64,000 nucleotides of DNA from Oerskovia jenensis (GCF_016907235.1 NZ_JAFBBO010000001.1:3720001-3784000); one strand, 5' to 3'. Positions 8,522 to 21,251 are shown, numbered from the stretch's first letter. The notes: a model not told the origin generated them from the sequence alone. A program made the numbers and translations.

Positions 8522-10317
8522 GCGCTCCGTCGCTGCGCGTGCGGGTGGGGCGGTCGCTGCGCCGTGCCCGACGGCGCGTGCGCGCCGCGGTCGGGCGACT
8601 CACCTGGCGCGCCCGGTCGTCGATGCAGCTGCGCGTGGTCGGCACCGCGCTCGTCGTCGGGGTGATCACGGTCGCGGCGCTCGGCGCGTACCTGTCGAGC
8701 ACGATGCGTGACGGGTTGTTCGACCAGCGGCTCGAGCAGATCAACGTCGAGAGCGCCAACTCGATCCAGCAGGCGCAGAGCCTGTTCACGGCCTCGGTGT
8801 CCAAGACCAAGGACTCCGAGATCCAGACGCTCCTGCTCGACGTGCACAACGCCCTGCGCACGAGCGGCAGCCCCGACCGCAAGATCTTCCTCATGCGGCC
8901 CGAGGGGGCGCCGTCGCGCCTCAACGACGTGAGCACCGACAACCAGCTCGCGAGCCTGGTCTCCGACGAGCTCCGCGACGCGGTCATGGAGAGCGACGGC
9001 CGTGAGCTCCAGTCGGTCGCGATCCCCCGAGACCCGTCCGACCCGAACTCGCCCGTCGACCCCGGGGTGCTCGTGGGGTCGAAGGTCCAGGTGCCGACGG
9101 TGGGCACGTACGAGCTCTACTTCCTCTACACGCTCGCGCCCGAGCAGGAGACCCTCTCGTTCCTGCAGCGCACCCTGGTCGTCGGTGCGGTGTTCGTCGT
9201 GGGCATCCTGGGGCTCATCACCTGGGTCGTGACGCGTCAGGCGGTCCAGCCGGTCCGCAACGCCGCGGGGGTCGCCGAGCGGCTCGCGGACGGGCACCTC
9301 AACGAACGCCTCCCCGTCAAGGGGCACGACGAGCTCGCGACGCTCGCCCGCTCGTTCAACGAGATGGCGGAGAGCCTGCAGCTCCAGATCGGTCGGATGG
9401 AGGAGCTCTCGCTCCTGCAGCGTCGCTTCGTGTCCGACGTCTCCCACGAGCTGCGCACGCCGCTCACGACGATCCGGATGGCGGGCGAGGTCCTGCACGC
9501 CTCGCGCGACGACTTCGACCCTGCGTCGAAGCGGTCGGCCGAGCTGCTCCAGACCCAGCTCGACAGGTTCGAGGACCTCCTGGCCGACCTGCTGGAGATC
9601 AGCCGCTTCGACGCGGGGGCCGCCCAGCTCGACGCCGAGCGTCGTGACGTGCGCGACGTCGTCAACGCGGCCGTCGAGCTCGCCGCGCCGCTCGCGGAGC
9701 GCAAGGGCGTGTGGATGTCGGTGCACCTCCCGGACGAGGCCGTGACCGCGGACGTGGACCCGCGTCGGGTCGAACGGATCGTGCGCAACCTCGTGGTCAA
9801 CGCGATCGAGCACGCCGAGGAGAAGCCCGTCGAGATCACGGTGGCCCACGACCGGTACGCGGCCGCGGTCGTGGTCCGCGACCACGGCGTCGGGATGACC
9901 CAGGAGGAGGCGCTGCACGTGTTCGACCGCTTCTGGCGGGCCGACCCGGCGCGCGCGCGCACGACCGGGGGGACCGGGCTCGGCCTCGCGATCTCGCTCG
10001 AGGACGCGCACCTGCACGGCGGGTGGCTCGAGGTCTGGGGCCGGCCGGGACAAGGGGCCGCCTTCCGGCTCACCCTGCCGTTGCGCGCCGGGATCCGGCT
10101 CGAGGCCTCACCGCTCCCGCTGGTCCCGGAGGAACCGACCCACGGTCGCGGCTTCCGCCCGCCGACCGGACAGATCGAGCGGGTCGAGGACCCCACCGAG
10201 GGGACCACGAGCCCCTCGGCCCTGCCCGTGCTGCCCGACGAGAACCTCACGTTCGTCCGTCAGGGCGGCGTCCCCGAACGGCCCGGCACGTCCGCAGACC
10301 AGGAGCAGGCACGATGA
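8518..10317 (+). CDS. mtrB: Sensor histidine kinase MtrB
   Basis: 599 residues. An Arg-rich N-terminus precedes a first transmembrane helix (about 41-60); the extracellular sensor domain runs to about 210; a second helix (about 218-240) leads into HAMP ([17 protein letters not shown]). The HisKA box [10 protein letters not shown] places the phospho-accepting His at residue 310, and the HATPase part shows [10 protein letters not shown] and the glycine-rich GGTGLGLAI. MtrB phosphorylates MtrA. The C-terminal 70 residues after the kinase core are Pro-rich and of no known function. It overlaps mtrA at the front and lpqB at the back by 4 bp each. Confidence 0.95.
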   Translation: MSAPSLRVRVGRSLRRARRRVRAAVGRLTWRARSSMQLRVVGTALVVGVITVAALGAYLSSTMRDGLFDQRLEQINVESANSIQQAQSLFTASVSKTKDSEIQTLLLDVHNALRTSGSPDRKIFLMRPEGAPSRLNDVSTDNQLASLVSDELRDAVMESDGRELQSVAIPRDPSDPNSPVDPGVLVGSKVQVPTVGTYELYFLYTLAPEQETLSFLQRTLVVGAVFVVGILGLITWVVTRQAVQPVRNAAGVAERLADGHLNERLPVKGHDELATLARSFNEMAESLQLQIGRMEELSLLQRRFVSDVSHELRTPLTTIRMAGEVLHASRDDFDPASKRSAELLQTQLDRFEDLLADLLEISRFDAGAAQLDAERRDVRDVVNAAVELAAPLAERKGVWMSVHLPDEAVTADVDPRRVERIVRNLVVNAIEHAEEKPVEITVAHDRYAAAVVVRDHGVGMTQEEALHVFDRFWRADPARARTTGGTGLGLAISLEDAHLHGGWLEVWGRPGQGAAFRLTLPLRAGIRLEASPLPLVPEEPTHGRGFRPPTGQIERVEDPTEGTTSPSALPVLPDENLTFVRQGGVPERPGTSADQEQAR

Positions 10318-12044
10318 CCGACCGACGACGTCGCAGGTCCGCGGGTGCCCTCGGTGCGGGGCTCGTCGTGGCGGCCCTCGCGCTGTCCGGCTGCGCGTCG
10401 ATCCCCACCTCCGGCCCGGTGATCCGCGGCAGCGACGTGGTCCAGGGGTACAACGCGCCGGGGCTGCGCGCGCGGGGACCCGTCGCGGGCGACGACCCGC
10501 TGCGCATCGTGTCGGGCTTCCTCACCGCACAGGCCGCGGGGCCGGCCGGCGACTTCGACGTCGCCCAGGAGTTCCTCACGGACGCGGGTGCCTGGAGCTG
10601 GGACTCGCAGGTCCTGGTCTTCGACGGGGACCTCGACCTGACCATGGACAAGGAAGCCATGAAGACGGGGCAGGTCACGGTCACGGGCAGCGCGACCGTG
10701 GTCGGGGCCCTCGACAAGCGCGGTGTGTACACCGAGGACGTCCCCGGCGGGGCGGGCGCCGTCCCGGTCTCGTTCGGGCTGGTGCGCCAGGGTGACGGGC
10801 AGTGGCGGATCGAGACGGCCGAGGACGGTCTGCTGCTCTCCGAGAGCAGTTTCCAGGCGGCCTTCCGACAGACCCGCCTGTACTTCCCGTCGACCGACCG
10901 CGAGGTGCTGGTCCCCGACGACCGCTGGTTCCCCAACAGGGGATGGCAGGCGAGCGCCGTGACGGAGATCCTGGTCGGTCCGGTCGAGTGGCTGCGGGGG
11001 TCGACCGCTCCCGTGGTTCCCGAGGGGACGCGGCTGAGCATCGACGCCGTGCCGAGCGTGGGCGGTGTCTCCGAGGTCCGGTTGACGGACACGATCTCGC
11101 TCGCGCCCCCCGAGGACCGCGCCCTGCTCAAGGCCCAGCTCGAGGCGACGCTGTTCGACGCGTTGCCGCTCACCGTCAACCTCTATCGCGGGGAGGACCT
11201 GCTGAGCACCCCTACGGGCGGGGCGGTGCCGATCAAGGCAGTGACCGAGGGCAGCGAGGTCGTCGCCGCGCAGGGCGAGGTCAAGGCGCTCGACGGCGGA
11301 GCGGAGGAGGCGACGTCGTTGTCCCCCGCGGTCTCGCTCGCCGGGACCACGGCGACCGCCCTGGCACAGGGCAGCAACGCGCGTCCGCTCGTGGTCCGCG
11401 ACGGCACGGACCGTCTCGTGCGGCTCGCGACCAAGAACCTGCCCGACGTCCAGCTCCTGGCCGGGGAGGACCTCCTGGCGCCGAGCGTCGACCGGTTCGG
11501 CGGGGTGTGGTCCGGTCCCCGGGTGCAGGCGGGCACCCTGCAGGTCGTCCGTGCGGACCTCGCGGAGGCGGGCGACCCCGTCACGGTCGAGGCGCCGTGG
11601 TTGGCCGGGCGGACCGTGCAGTCGATCCGGGTCGCGCACGACGGGGCCCGGATCGCGGTGGTCAGCTCGGACGGCACCAGTACCCGGGTGGAGGTCGCCG
11701 GCATCGTGCGCGACGAGAAGGACGTCCCGACGGGGCTCTCGGAACCTTTCCGGGTCGGCGCCCCGATCACCTCGGCCTCGCAGGTCGTGTGGGCCGACGA
11801 GACGACGCTCGCGGTCCTGGGGACCGACGACACGGAGGCCGCGCCCACGGTCCACCTCGTCCTGGTCGGTGGCGAGACCACGAGGCTGTCGCCGGTCGCG
11901 GGCGCGACGGCGATCAGCGCGGGCGACGGCGACCGGACGGTCCAGGTCCTCACCCAGGACGGGACCCTGTTCGGTCGCAGCCGGTCGGGTGCGGTCTGGG
12001 AGAAGCGGATCGAGGGCGTCGCGCTGCCCACGTTCCCGGGCTGA
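10314..12044 (+). CDS. lpqB: Lipoprotein LpqB, GerMN plus beta-propeller
   Basis: 576 residues. The N-terminus has a basic stretch, a hydrophobic core and lipobox LSGC, putting the lipidated Cys at residue 27. A GerMN domain follows in the middle third (around TEILVGPVEWLRG), and the C-terminal half is the LpqB beta-propeller region. LpqB binds the extracytoplasmic part of MtrB and modulates MtrA signalling in mycobacteria; the overlap with mtrB (ATGA) supports the same role here. The gene ends just before a set of GC-rich tandem repeats. Confidence 0.93.
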   Translation: MTDRRRRRSAGALGAGLVVAALALSGCASIPTSGPVIRGSDVVQGYNAPGLRARGPVAGDDPLRIVSGFLTAQAAGPAGDFDVAQEFLTDAGAWSWDSQVLVFDGDLDLTMDKEAMKTGQVTVTGSATVVGALDKRGVYTEDVPGGAGAVPVSFGLVRQGDGQWRIETAEDGLLLSESSFQAAFRQTRLYFPSTDREVLVPDDRWFPNRGWQASAVTEILVGPVEWLRGSTAPVVPEGTRLSIDAVPSVGGVSEVRLTDTISLAPPEDRALLKAQLEATLFDALPLTVNLYRGEDLLSTPTGGAVPIKAVTEGSEVVAAQGEVKALDGGAEEATSLSPAVSLAGTTATALAQGSNARPLVVRDGTDRLVRLATKNLPDVQLLAGEDLLAPSVDRFGGVWSGPRVQAGTLQVVRADLAEAGDPVTVEAPWLAGRTVQSIRVAHDGARIAVVSSDGTSTRVEVAGIVRDEKDVPTGLSEPFRVGAPITSASQVVWADETTLAVLGTDDTEAAPTVHLVLVGGETTRLSPVAGATAISAGDGDRTVQVLTQDGTLFGRSRSGAVWEKRIEGVALPTFPG

Positions 12045-12064
12045 GCGGGCACCGGCCGCTCGTC

Positions 12065-12124
12065 GGGACGGGGCCGGGCGGGACGGGGCCGGGCGCGACG
12101 GGGCCTGGCGCGACGGGGCGACCC
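12065..12124. repeat. 15-bp tandem repeat between lpqB and comF
   Basis: Four adjacent 15-bp units: the first two (12065-12079, 12080-12094) are identical, GGGACGGGGCCGGGC; the third differs at two positions and the fourth is degenerate. This is non-coding and shows no obvious dyad. Confidence 0.8.
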
Positions 12125-12210
12125 GTGCACAGACCCGCCCCGGGCGCCGGCGTCCACAGGTCGCACCTGGGCGGCCGGCAGGGGGACGCCCCGACCGGCA
12201 GGATCGGCCC

Positions 12211-13077
12211 GTGCCCCCGGACCCTCACGACCGCGTCCACCGTCTCGCTGCGGCCCTGACGACCGTGTGCGGCTGGTGGCGGACGCTCGCGCGCCTGCTC
12301 GTCCCGGTCGAGTGCCCCGGCTGCGGCGCCCAGGACGTCGTGCTCTGCCCCGCGTGCGCCGGGCTCCTGGAAGGAGCCCCGGCACGTCGGGAGGCCGACG
12401 CCCCGCGCCTGGACCGGGTGGACGGGACCCCGCCGCTCCCGGTGTGGGCGCTCGCGCCGTACGCAGGCCCGCTCCGGGGCGTCGTGGTCGCGTGGAAGGA
12501 CAAGGGGCGTCACGACCTCGCGGCCCTCCTCGGTGGGGCCGTGCACCGTGCTGGGCGCGCCGTCGCCCCCTGGGTGCGTGATGCCCTCGGGCCACCGCCG
12601 CCTGCTCGGCCCCGTGCTGCTGCGCGCATCCTGGTCGTGCCCGCACCCTCGTCCGCCGCGGCCCGTCGCGCACGGGGCGCCGAGCCCGTCCAGGGGCTCG
12701 CCAGGGCCCTCGCGCGTGGCCTCGTGGAGGCCGGGGTCGACGCGGTCGCGGCGCCCGTCCTGGCGCAGCGGGGACGGCGAGGACGGGACCAGGTGGGCCT
12801 GGGGGCGAGGGGCCGTGGCGCGCGCCTCGGGGGCGTCCGTCTCACCCGCGGTGGGGCGCGCCGGAACACCCCACGACCTGGCGCGACGTGCCTCCTGGTG
12901 GACGACGTGCTCACGACGGGGGCCACGCTCGCGGCGTGCGAGCGGGCCCTGGAGGATGCCGGCGCCCGGGTTCTCGGGGCGCTCGTGCTCGCCGCGACGC
13001 CACCGCCCCGGCGTGCTGACGCGGCTCGCGAAGTTCATCTCCCGGAGATGCTGCCTTTACCTACCGGGGGGGGTTAA
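12211..13077 (+). CDS. ComF family phosphoribosyltransferase-like protein
   Basis: 288 residues. Near the N-terminus lies a zinc ribbon with Cys35, Cys38, Cys46 and Cys49 (CPGCG and CPAC). The C-terminal half is a type I phosphoribosyltransferase fold with the PRPP-binding signature LLVDDVLTTGAT at about 227-238. ComF proteins are needed for DNA uptake in naturally competent bacteria, but the gene is widespread in actinobacteria with no proven competence role. A standard location is next to hpf and secA, as here. GTG at 12211 is chosen because it is the first start before the conserved region. The end lies in a run of eight G, so the exact C-terminus depends on sequence accuracy there. Confidence 0.88.
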   Translation: MPPDPHDRVHRLAAALTTVCGWWRTLARLLVPVECPGCGAQDVVLCPACAGLLEGAPARREADAPRLDRVDGTPPLPVWALAPYAGPLRGVVVAWKDKGRHDLAALLGGAVHRAGRAVAPWVRDALGPPPPARPRAAARILVVPAPSSAAARRARGAEPVQGLARALARGLVEAGVDAVAAPVLAQRGRRGRDQVGLGARGRGARLGGVRLTRGGARRNTPRPGATCLLVDDVLTTGATLAACERALEDAGARVLGALVLAATPPPRRADAAREVHLPEMLPLPTGGG

Positions 13078-13268
13078 CCTGGGGACCAGTCGTCACGGGG
13101 AACGGTTGGTAGGGGACCCGTGCGGCCACAGAGCGATCGACCCGAGGCAAGGTCCTCGGGCAGGGAGGTGATAGGTACTCCGGATCCCCCTCGGGGGAGC
13201 CAGACCCAGGACCACACGGGACGCTCTGGAAGGCACAGGAGCGTCCGAGACCCTTTGCGGAGGCTCAC
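13078..13268 (+). promoter_or_regulatory. Structured 5-prime region of hpf with three hairpins
   Basis: The 191 bases before hpf contain three perfect short inverted repeats: 13141-13147/13154-13160 (CCCGAGG), 13185-13190/13193-13198 (TCCCCC), and 13219-13226/13239-13246 (GGACGCTC). A ribosome site GCGGAGG lies just before the ATG. Long structured leaders are compatible with post-transcriptional control of a hibernation factor. I did not identify a promoter with confidence. Confidence 0.4.
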
Positions 13269-13916
13269 ATGGAGATCGTTGTCGTCGGCAGGCACACGGA
13301 AGTGGCTGACCGCTTCCGCCGACACGTGGAAGAAAAGCTCGCGAAGTTCGAGCAGCTCGCACCGACCGCCCAGCGGATCGACGTCGAGGTCACCCACGAG
13401 AACAACCCCCGACTGTCCGAGGTGCGCGAGAGGGTCGAGCTGACCGTCCGCGCCAAGGGACCCGTCGTTCGCGCCGAGGCGGCAGCAGACGACCGGTTCG
13501 GGGCACTCGACCTGGCCATGAACAAGCTCCAGGAGAGGCTGCGGCGCGTCAGCGACCGTCGCAAGGACCACCGCAACAACAACCCCGCCCCGCCCGTCGA
13601 CGTCCGGCCGTTCATCCCGGAGGACAAGACCCCTGAGCCCGCACCGGAGCACCCGGCGGCTCCGGGAGACGCGGTCGAGACCCAGCTCGGCGACTCGCCC
13701 GTCGTCATCCGTCAGAAGCTCCACTCCGCAGAGCCCATGACGATCGACGACGCCCTCTACGAGATGGAGATGGTGGGCCACGACTTCTACCTCTTCGTCG
13801 ACGTGGAGACGGCCCGCCCCTCGGTCGCCTACCGGCGCCGCGGTTGGAGCTACGGGGTGATCGCGCTCGACACCTCGTGCGCCGGCGGCCTGAAGACCGC
13901 GCCCGACGCGGGCTGA
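13269..13916 (+). CDS. hpf: Ribosome hibernation promoting factor, long form
   Basis: 215 residues. The N-terminal domain (1-100) has the S30AE/HPF fold, beginning MEIVVVGRHTEV. A variable Pro-rich linker spans about 110-150. The C-terminal domain (about 155-206) has PMTIDDALYEMEMVGHDFYLF and a VAYRRRGWSYGVI end, which dimerises 70S ribosomes into 100S particles. The two-domain length marks it as the long HPF type, which inactivates ribosomes in stationary phase or stress without a separate RMF. The ATG at 13269 has a clear ribosome site. It is followed by a strong terminator. Confidence 0.95.
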   Translation: MEIVVVGRHTEVADRFRRHVEEKLAKFEQLAPTAQRIDVEVTHENNPRLSEVRERVELTVRAKGPVVRAEAAADDRFGALDLAMNKLQERLRRVSDRRKDHRNNNPAPPVDVRPFIPEDKTPEPAPEHPAAPGDAVETQLGDSPVVIRQKLHSAEPMTIDDALYEMEMVGHDFYLFVDVETARPSVAYRRRGWSYGVIALDTSCAGGLKTAPDAG

Positions 13917-13934
13917 CCGCCGCGACCAGCTGAC

Positions 13935-13977
13935 CCGACGGGGTGGCGCCGCCGACCAGGCGGCGCCACCCCGTCGG
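13935..13977 (+). terminator. 19-bp perfect hairpin terminator after hpf
   Basis: Arms 13935-13953 and 13959-13977 match perfectly over 19 bp around a 5-nt loop (GACCA), 18 bases after the hpf stop. There is no T-tract. Confidence 0.85.
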
Positions 13978-14079
13978 CGCGTCCGGACCCGGGAGCCGGA
14001 TTGAGGGAGCCGGGCTGCGCGAGCCGGACCTCAGGCCCGGGGAACCAGGCCGCAGGTCCAGGTCGCCTGCCCGGCGCGG

Positions 14080-15372
14080 ATGTCAGGTGCCGGGGGCAGG
14101 ATGGGTCGGGTGAAGACCGAGTCGATGTCGCTCGCCCAGGCCCGCCGGGTCGCCCTCGCCGCGCAGGGCCTGCACGCCCCCCGGCCCGACGCCGCCGCGC
14201 CCCGGCAGGTCACGCTGCGGCACGTGCAGCGCACCGTGGACCGGCTGGGGCTGCTGCAGATCGACTCGGTCAACGTCCTGGCGCGGGCCCATCTCGTCCC
14301 CCTGTACTCGCGGCTCGGCCCCTACGACGTGTCGTTGCTCGACCGGGCGGCGGGCCGCGCGCCGCGACGCCTCGTGGAGTACTGGGCGCACGTCGCGTCC
14401 TACGTCCCACCCGAGACCTACCGGCTCCTGGAGTGGCGGCAGCGGGCGTACCGCACCGAGGCCTGGGGGTCGATCAGCGGGGTCGAGGCCTCGCACTCGG
14501 CCGTCGTGGAGCACGTCCGGCAGATCGTGGCCGAACGCGGGCCGGTCACGGCGAGCGAGGTCCACGAGATCCTCGAGGCCCAGGGCATGGGCGAGGCACG
14601 TGGCACCGTGGAGTGGGGTTGGAACTGGTCCCTGGCCAAGCGGGCGCTCGAGCTCCTCTTCTTCACGGGCGAGATCACTGCGGCGCGCCGCAACGCGGCG
14701 TTCGAGCGCTGCTACGACCTGACCGAGCGTGTCCTGCCGCCCGCGGTCCTCGCCGCGCCGCCCGTGAGCGACGAGGACGCGGTGCGCCGCCTGCTGGAGA
14801 TCGGGGCGCGGGCGCACGGCGTCGGGACGCTGCGCTGCTTCCAGGACTACTTCCGGCTCAAGGGACCGGCTCCCCGCCGCGCGCTGGCTGAGCTCGTCGA
14901 GGACGGTGTACTCCGTCCCGTCGAGGTCCGCGGCTGGGACGAGACCACGTACCTGCACCGGGACGCCGCGCTCCCGCGGCGGGCTCAGGGACGAGCGCTG
15001 CTCAGTCCCTTCGACCCCCTCGTGTTCGAGCGCACGCGCCTCGAACGGCTCTTCGGCACGTACTACCGCATCGAGATCTACGTGCCTGCGGCCAAGCGGG
15101 TCCACGGCTACTACGTGCTGCCGTTCCTCCAGGGCGACCGCATCACCGCCAAGGTCGACCTCAAGGCGGACCGGCGCGCGGGGCTGCTGCGCGTCCTGTC
15201 GGCGCACCGTGAGGAGCACGCCGACTCGGGCACCGCGACGGCGCTCGCGGCCGAGCTGCGCCTCATGGCGACCTGGCTGGGGTTGGCGGACGTCGTCGTC
15301 GGGCCGGCGGGGGACCTGGCGCCCGCGCTCGCGGCCGAGGTCGGGCGGGCGGACCCCGGCGTGGCGGGGTAG
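14080..15372 (+). CDS. Winged-helix protein of the YcaQ type (HTH_42), crosslink glycosylase candidate
   Basis: 430 residues, HTH_42 superfamily. [17 protein letters not shown] (about residues 57-73) carries the QxD motif of the YcaQ branch, glycosylases that unhook interstrand crosslinks. Family landmarks further on are [13 protein letters not shown], the [13 protein letters not shown] helix, [14 protein letters not shown] and [22 protein letters not shown]. It is the second HTH_42 paralogue in the window after the QxQ-type protein at 275-1450. The start is uncertain: ATG at 14080, 14101 and 14125 are all possible and none has a strong ribosome site. The conserved region begins after the last of them. 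Confidence 0.88.
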   Translation: MSGAGGRMGRVKTESMSLAQARRVALAAQGLHAPRPDAAAPRQVTLRHVQRTVDRLGLLQIDSVNVLARAHLVPLYSRLGPYDVSLLDRAAGRAPRRLVEYWAHVASYVPPETYRLLEWRQRAYRTEAWGSISGVEASHSAVVEHVRQIVAERGPVTASEVHEILEAQGMGEARGTVEWGWNWSLAKRALELLFFTGEITAARRNAAFERCYDLTERVLPPAVLAAPPVSDEDAVRRLLEIGARAHGVGTLRCFQDYFRLKGPAPRRALAELVEDGVLRPVEVRGWDETTYLHRDAALPRRAQGRALLSPFDPLVFERTRLERLFGTYYRIEIYVPAAKRVHGYYVLPFLQGDRITAKVDLKADRRAGLLRVLSAHREEHADSGTATALAAELRLMATWLGLADVVVGPAGDLAPALAAEVGRADPGVAG

Positions 15373-15387
15373 CTCGCGCGGCTCGCG

Positions 15388-15414
15388 GTGGCTTTCGCCG
15401 GAGAGCGAAACCAC
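15388..15414 (+). terminator. Hairpin between the YcaQ-type gene and secA
   Basis: GTGGCTTTCGC (15388-15398) pairs with GCGAAACCAC (15405-15414) with one bulged base, 15 nt after the stop. A weak -10-like TACGAT follows at 15454, before secA. Confidence 0.5.
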
Positions 15415-15556
15415 AGGTACCGGACAGAAGCCCACCCACGTGCCGGACTCGCCTACGATGGTCTGTGGTGTGATCCAGCCGACTGCCGCCAGGTGGTCGC
15501 CTCGCATTCGCCCCGGACCGTCCGGCCCGGGGGCGCGATCGATACGGGAGTACTGC

Positions 15557-18571
<3,015 letters not shown>

Positions 18572-18602
18572 CCCTCTCCGAGAGGACACCCACGAGCGGC
18601 GG

Positions 18603-19130
18603 TCAGCCGATCTCGAGGACCACGACGCGCCACACGCCGCGTCGGGCCTCGAGTCGGAGGGCCGCCGCTCGCACTCTGTCCATGTCCTCCAGGACGACCG
18701 TGGCCTCGGCCGTCGTGTCGCCGAGTCGCACCAGCCGGGCACGGCGGATCGCGACGGGTCGCGCCGCGGCGTCCCCACCCGTCGTCCCCTGCATGAGCAG
18801 TGCGCGCCGGCCGAGGGCGTCGAACACGTCGGGAGCGAGCCACCGCTGGAGCTGCGCCACGGGACGCTCTCCCCGCAGGACCTCGACTGCCGCCCGGACG
18901 ACCGAGCAGCAGATCGACGTGGGGTCCGGCAGGGGGAGCTCCGTGGTCGACGCGACGGGACGGCCGTTGTCGGCGAGGTCCTCGGCGACGGGGAACTGTG
19001 GTGCACCGCCGAAGGTGAGGACACGCGGTGCCCTCGCGACGACGCGAGGGAGCGTCGCGGAGACCGCGGGTCGGGGACCAGCGCCGGAGCGGATGGTGTG
19101 GGCGTGGTGACGGACGGTGGCGATCGACAT
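18603..19130 (-). CDS. Rv3235 family protein
   Basis: 175 residues. The C-terminal 100 residues match the actinobacterial Rv3235 family: VVRAAVEVLRGERPVAQLQRW, a middle segment with RRARLV, and a final beta-strand segment GVWRVVVLEIG. These proteins are of unknown function and are found beside secA in many actinobacteria, as here. The fold is SnoaL/NTF2-like in character, which is inference from length and the ending. ATG at 19130 is chosen because sequence upstream is low-complexity. It converges with secA with only 31 bp between stops. Confidence 0.75.
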   Translation of the reverse strand: MSIATVRHHAHTIRSGAGPRPAVSATLPRVVARAPRVLTFGGAPQFPVAEDLADNGRPVASTTELPLPDPTSICCSVVRAAVEVLRGERPVAQLQRWLAPDVFDALGRRALLMQGTTGGDAAARPVAIRRARLVRLGDTTAEATVVLEDMDRVRAAALRLEARRGVWRVVVLEIG

Positions 19131-19330
19131 GGCGTGTCCTAGGGTCGGCGAGGGCCGGTGCGTCGAGGACGCCCGGTGGGACGGCGTACGGAGTTCGCGG
19201 TGCAGGTGCTGCGCGCTGCGTGCGTGGATGTCGCGTGAGCGGCGCGGACGCCGGGTGGCGTGCGCGGTGCGTGAGGACGAGCCCGCCAGGAGGGTTCGAG
19301 ACCCGCGGCCCGGGCGGGGCGTGTGCGGGT

Positions 19331-20443
19331 TCAGGGGGTCCGGGGGACCTGTAGCACCTGTCCCGGTCTGATGAGATTCGGGTCCTGGCCGATGGTCTCG
19401 GCGTTCGCCGCGTACCAGCGCGGCCACTCCGCGGTGATCTCGGCGTCGGTCGCGTCGGGACCGAGGGCTCGTCCGGCGAGGGACCAGAGGGAGTCGCCGC
19501 GCAGGACGACGACCGACACGGTCGAGGCCTCGCTCGCCGCGAGGGGCGACCGAGCCGCTGTCGCGGACTCCTCGGAGAGCGCGTCGTCGGGCGCGGTCGC
19601 GGCGGGTCGCGTGAGCCCGACGCGCTGCTCGGGAGCGGCGCGCTGCGAGCCGCCCAGCAGGTCGCTGAGCGGGACATGGTCCGGGCCCGTCCTGCCTACC
19701 GTCGGCGTCCCGGGTGGCGGATCGGCGGTGGTGCCGACGCGATGGTCTTGCGGTACCTCGCTCACCGAGGCGGGGTCGACCGGTGGTGCGACGTCCGGGA
19801 CAGGAACCGCGCTGCCGGGGGAGGGCGTCGCGACGTCGGCCTCCTGCCGCGTCCCGGGTGCCGGGAGCTCGGGTGCCGGGAGCGCCGTGGTCGCCTCGTC
19901 CTCGGCCGACCGTGGAACGGTCGACGGTCCACCGCCGGCGGTCGCCGGGTCGGAGGCGCTCGGTGACCCGGGAGACGTGCTCTGCCAGCCGAGGTCGACG
20001 ACGCCCGGGCTCGTCGCGCGAGGGACGGGATCGGCCTCCGCGGCCTGTGCCGTCCCGGCCCCCAGTGCGAGCCCGGCCCCGATCGACACCGCGACGCCGG
20101 TGCTCGCGAGGCGGCGGACGATGGCGGGGGCGTGCTGGAGCACGAGCCGTTCACCTGCCGCCCACCGACGGCCCGCGCTGCGCACGAGGACGCACGACGC
20201 GGCGAGGGCGGAGCTGAGGGACACCCAGGCGGCGAGCAGGCCTCCCGTGCCCACGAGAGGGATCTCCAGGTAGGTCTCGAACCGAGGGCTGGGAAGGTCG
20301 CCCGCGACGGCCAGGACGCGCAGGGTCAGCAGGACGGCGACGAGTCCCGTGGCCGCCGCGACCGCGAGAAGAGCTGCCGCTCGCGTCCCGTTCCGCACGA
20401 CGTGCTGGGTGTTCGCGTGGTCGGGTCGTGGATGCTGCGCCAT
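19331..20443 (-). CDS. LysM domain membrane protein
   Basis: 370 residues. Three hydrophobic segments are visible: about 22-45, 67-85 and 110-135; the last ends in AQAA. A long Pro/Ser/Thr-rich region follows, and the C-terminal LysM domain (about 310-368) begins VVVLRGDSLWSLAGRAL and ends IRPGQVLQVP. LysM binds peptidoglycan, so the C-terminus should lie outside the membrane. Its gene is upstream of, and codirectional with, the Rv3235-family gene, a common pairing. The ribosome site AGGGGGAAG lies right before ATG 20443. The upstream region holds a repeat array (20499-20530) that could be an operator. Confidence 0.85.
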   Translation of the reverse strand: MAQHPRPDHANTQHVVRNGTRAAALLAVAAATGLVAVLLTLRVLAVAGDLPSPRFETYLEIPLVGTGGLLAAWVSLSSALAASCVLVRSAGRRWAAGERLVLQHAPAIVRRLASTGVAVSIGAGLALGAGTAQAAEADPVPRATSPGVVDLGWQSTSPGSPSASDPATAGGGPSTVPRSAEDEATTALPAPELPAPGTRQEADVATPSPGSAVPVPDVAPPVDPASVSEVPQDHRVGTTADPPPGTPTVGRTGPDHVPLSDLLGGSQRAAPEQRVGLTRPAATAPDDALSEESATAARSPLAASEASTVSVVVLRGDSLWSLAGRALGPDATDAEITAEWPRWYAANAETIGQDPNLIRPGQVLQVPRTP

Positions 20444-20498
20444 GCTTCCCCCTGAAGATGGACGACGACGTCGGGTCCGCGCTCGGAACGATCATCGC

Positions 20499-20530
20499 GT
20501 TTGATGCAGTTTGATCGTGCTACATCAAAC
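20499..20530. promoter_or_regulatory. Direct and inverted repeats, candidate operator
   Basis: Two direct copies of GTTTGAT start exactly 10 bp apart (20499 and 20509), and CATCAAAC at 20523-20530 is the inverse of GTTTGATG at 20499-20506. This AT-rich island stands out in the GC-rich divergent region between the LysM gene and the gene at 20616. The spacing fits a head-to-tail binding regulator; a BldC-like gene lies 0.8 kb away. Confidence 0.5.
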
Positions 20531-20602
20531 TAGACCCTCTTCCACTTGTCCAGAGGGAGTTCGCAGTTCGGACGCCTCTGGACGAAACCCCCGGGCAGCC
20601 CA

Positions 20603-20608
20603 CTACGG
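20603..20608 (+). promoter_or_regulatory. Candidate -10 box of a leaderless transcript
   Basis: TACGGT ends 7 nt before the GTG at 20616, with no ribosome site at normal spacing. Confidence 0.35.
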
Positions 20609-20615
20609 TGAGGGC

Positions 20616-21140
20616 GTGCGCTGGGACCTGCTGTTCGCCGACCTCGTGGCACAGCTCGACGCCGGTGACGCTCAGGCCGACGCGCACGTGCTCGCGGACC
20701 TCACGCGTGCCGAGCAGGCCACGATCTCGCTCGCCGATCGCCTCCGTGCGAGCACGCACGGGGCGCCGGTCGGTGTCCGGCTCGCCGACGGGTCACGACT
20801 GACCGGCCAGGTCCGCGCCGTCGCGGCCGACTGGTTCCTGATCGGGGACGGGACCAGGAGGCACGTCGTGCCCGTGCCCGCCGTCACGGTGATCGACGGG
20901 CTCGCTGCGCATGCCGTCCCCGGCCCCGCAGGTCCGGCCGCCGGGCGCGGACTTCCCGCGCTGCTCAGGACGCTCATGCGCGACCGTGCCGTCGTCCGCG
21001 TGCGCACGCTCGTGGGCGAGCTCGACGGTCGGGTCGCGCGCGTCGGCAAGGATCACCTCGACCTCTTGGCCACCGCGGGCGGCGCTCGGGCGAGCCACGT
21101 CGTCCCGTTCACCGCACTGGTGTGCGTGAGCGAGACCTAG
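20616..21140 (+). CDS. Conserved actinobacterial protein of unknown function
   Basis: 174 residues, cytoplasmic, no signal peptide. An N-terminal helical part (LLFADLVAQLDAGDAQADAH) is followed by two similar beta-rich modules: GVRLADGSRLTGQVRAVAADWFLI (split by the motif LADG..L.G.V) and VVRVRTLVGELDGRVARVGKDHLDLL. Each pattern resembles a small SH3- or Sm-like barrel. The function is unknown. GTG at 20616 is favoured because the protein pattern starts there (VRWDLLFADL) and a -10-like box sits 7 nt upstream. It lies between the LysM gene and the BldC-like gene. Confidence 0.65.
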   Translation: MRWDLLFADLVAQLDAGDAQADAHVLADLTRAEQATISLADRLRASTHGAPVGVRLADGSRLTGQVRAVAADWFLIGDGTRRHVVPVPAVTVIDGLAAHAVPGPAGPAAGRGLPALLRTLMRDRAVVRVRTLVGELDGRVARVGKDHLDLLATAGGARASHVVPFTALVCVSET

Positions 21141-21251
21141 GCGCGACGGAACCAGGGGGCGGGGCAGGTGCAGGGGGAAGCAGGGGACGCGTGGTCCGGC
21201 GTGCCCGCCGCCGTGAGTGGACCGCGACCGGCCGCACGCGGCGCGAGAGGT

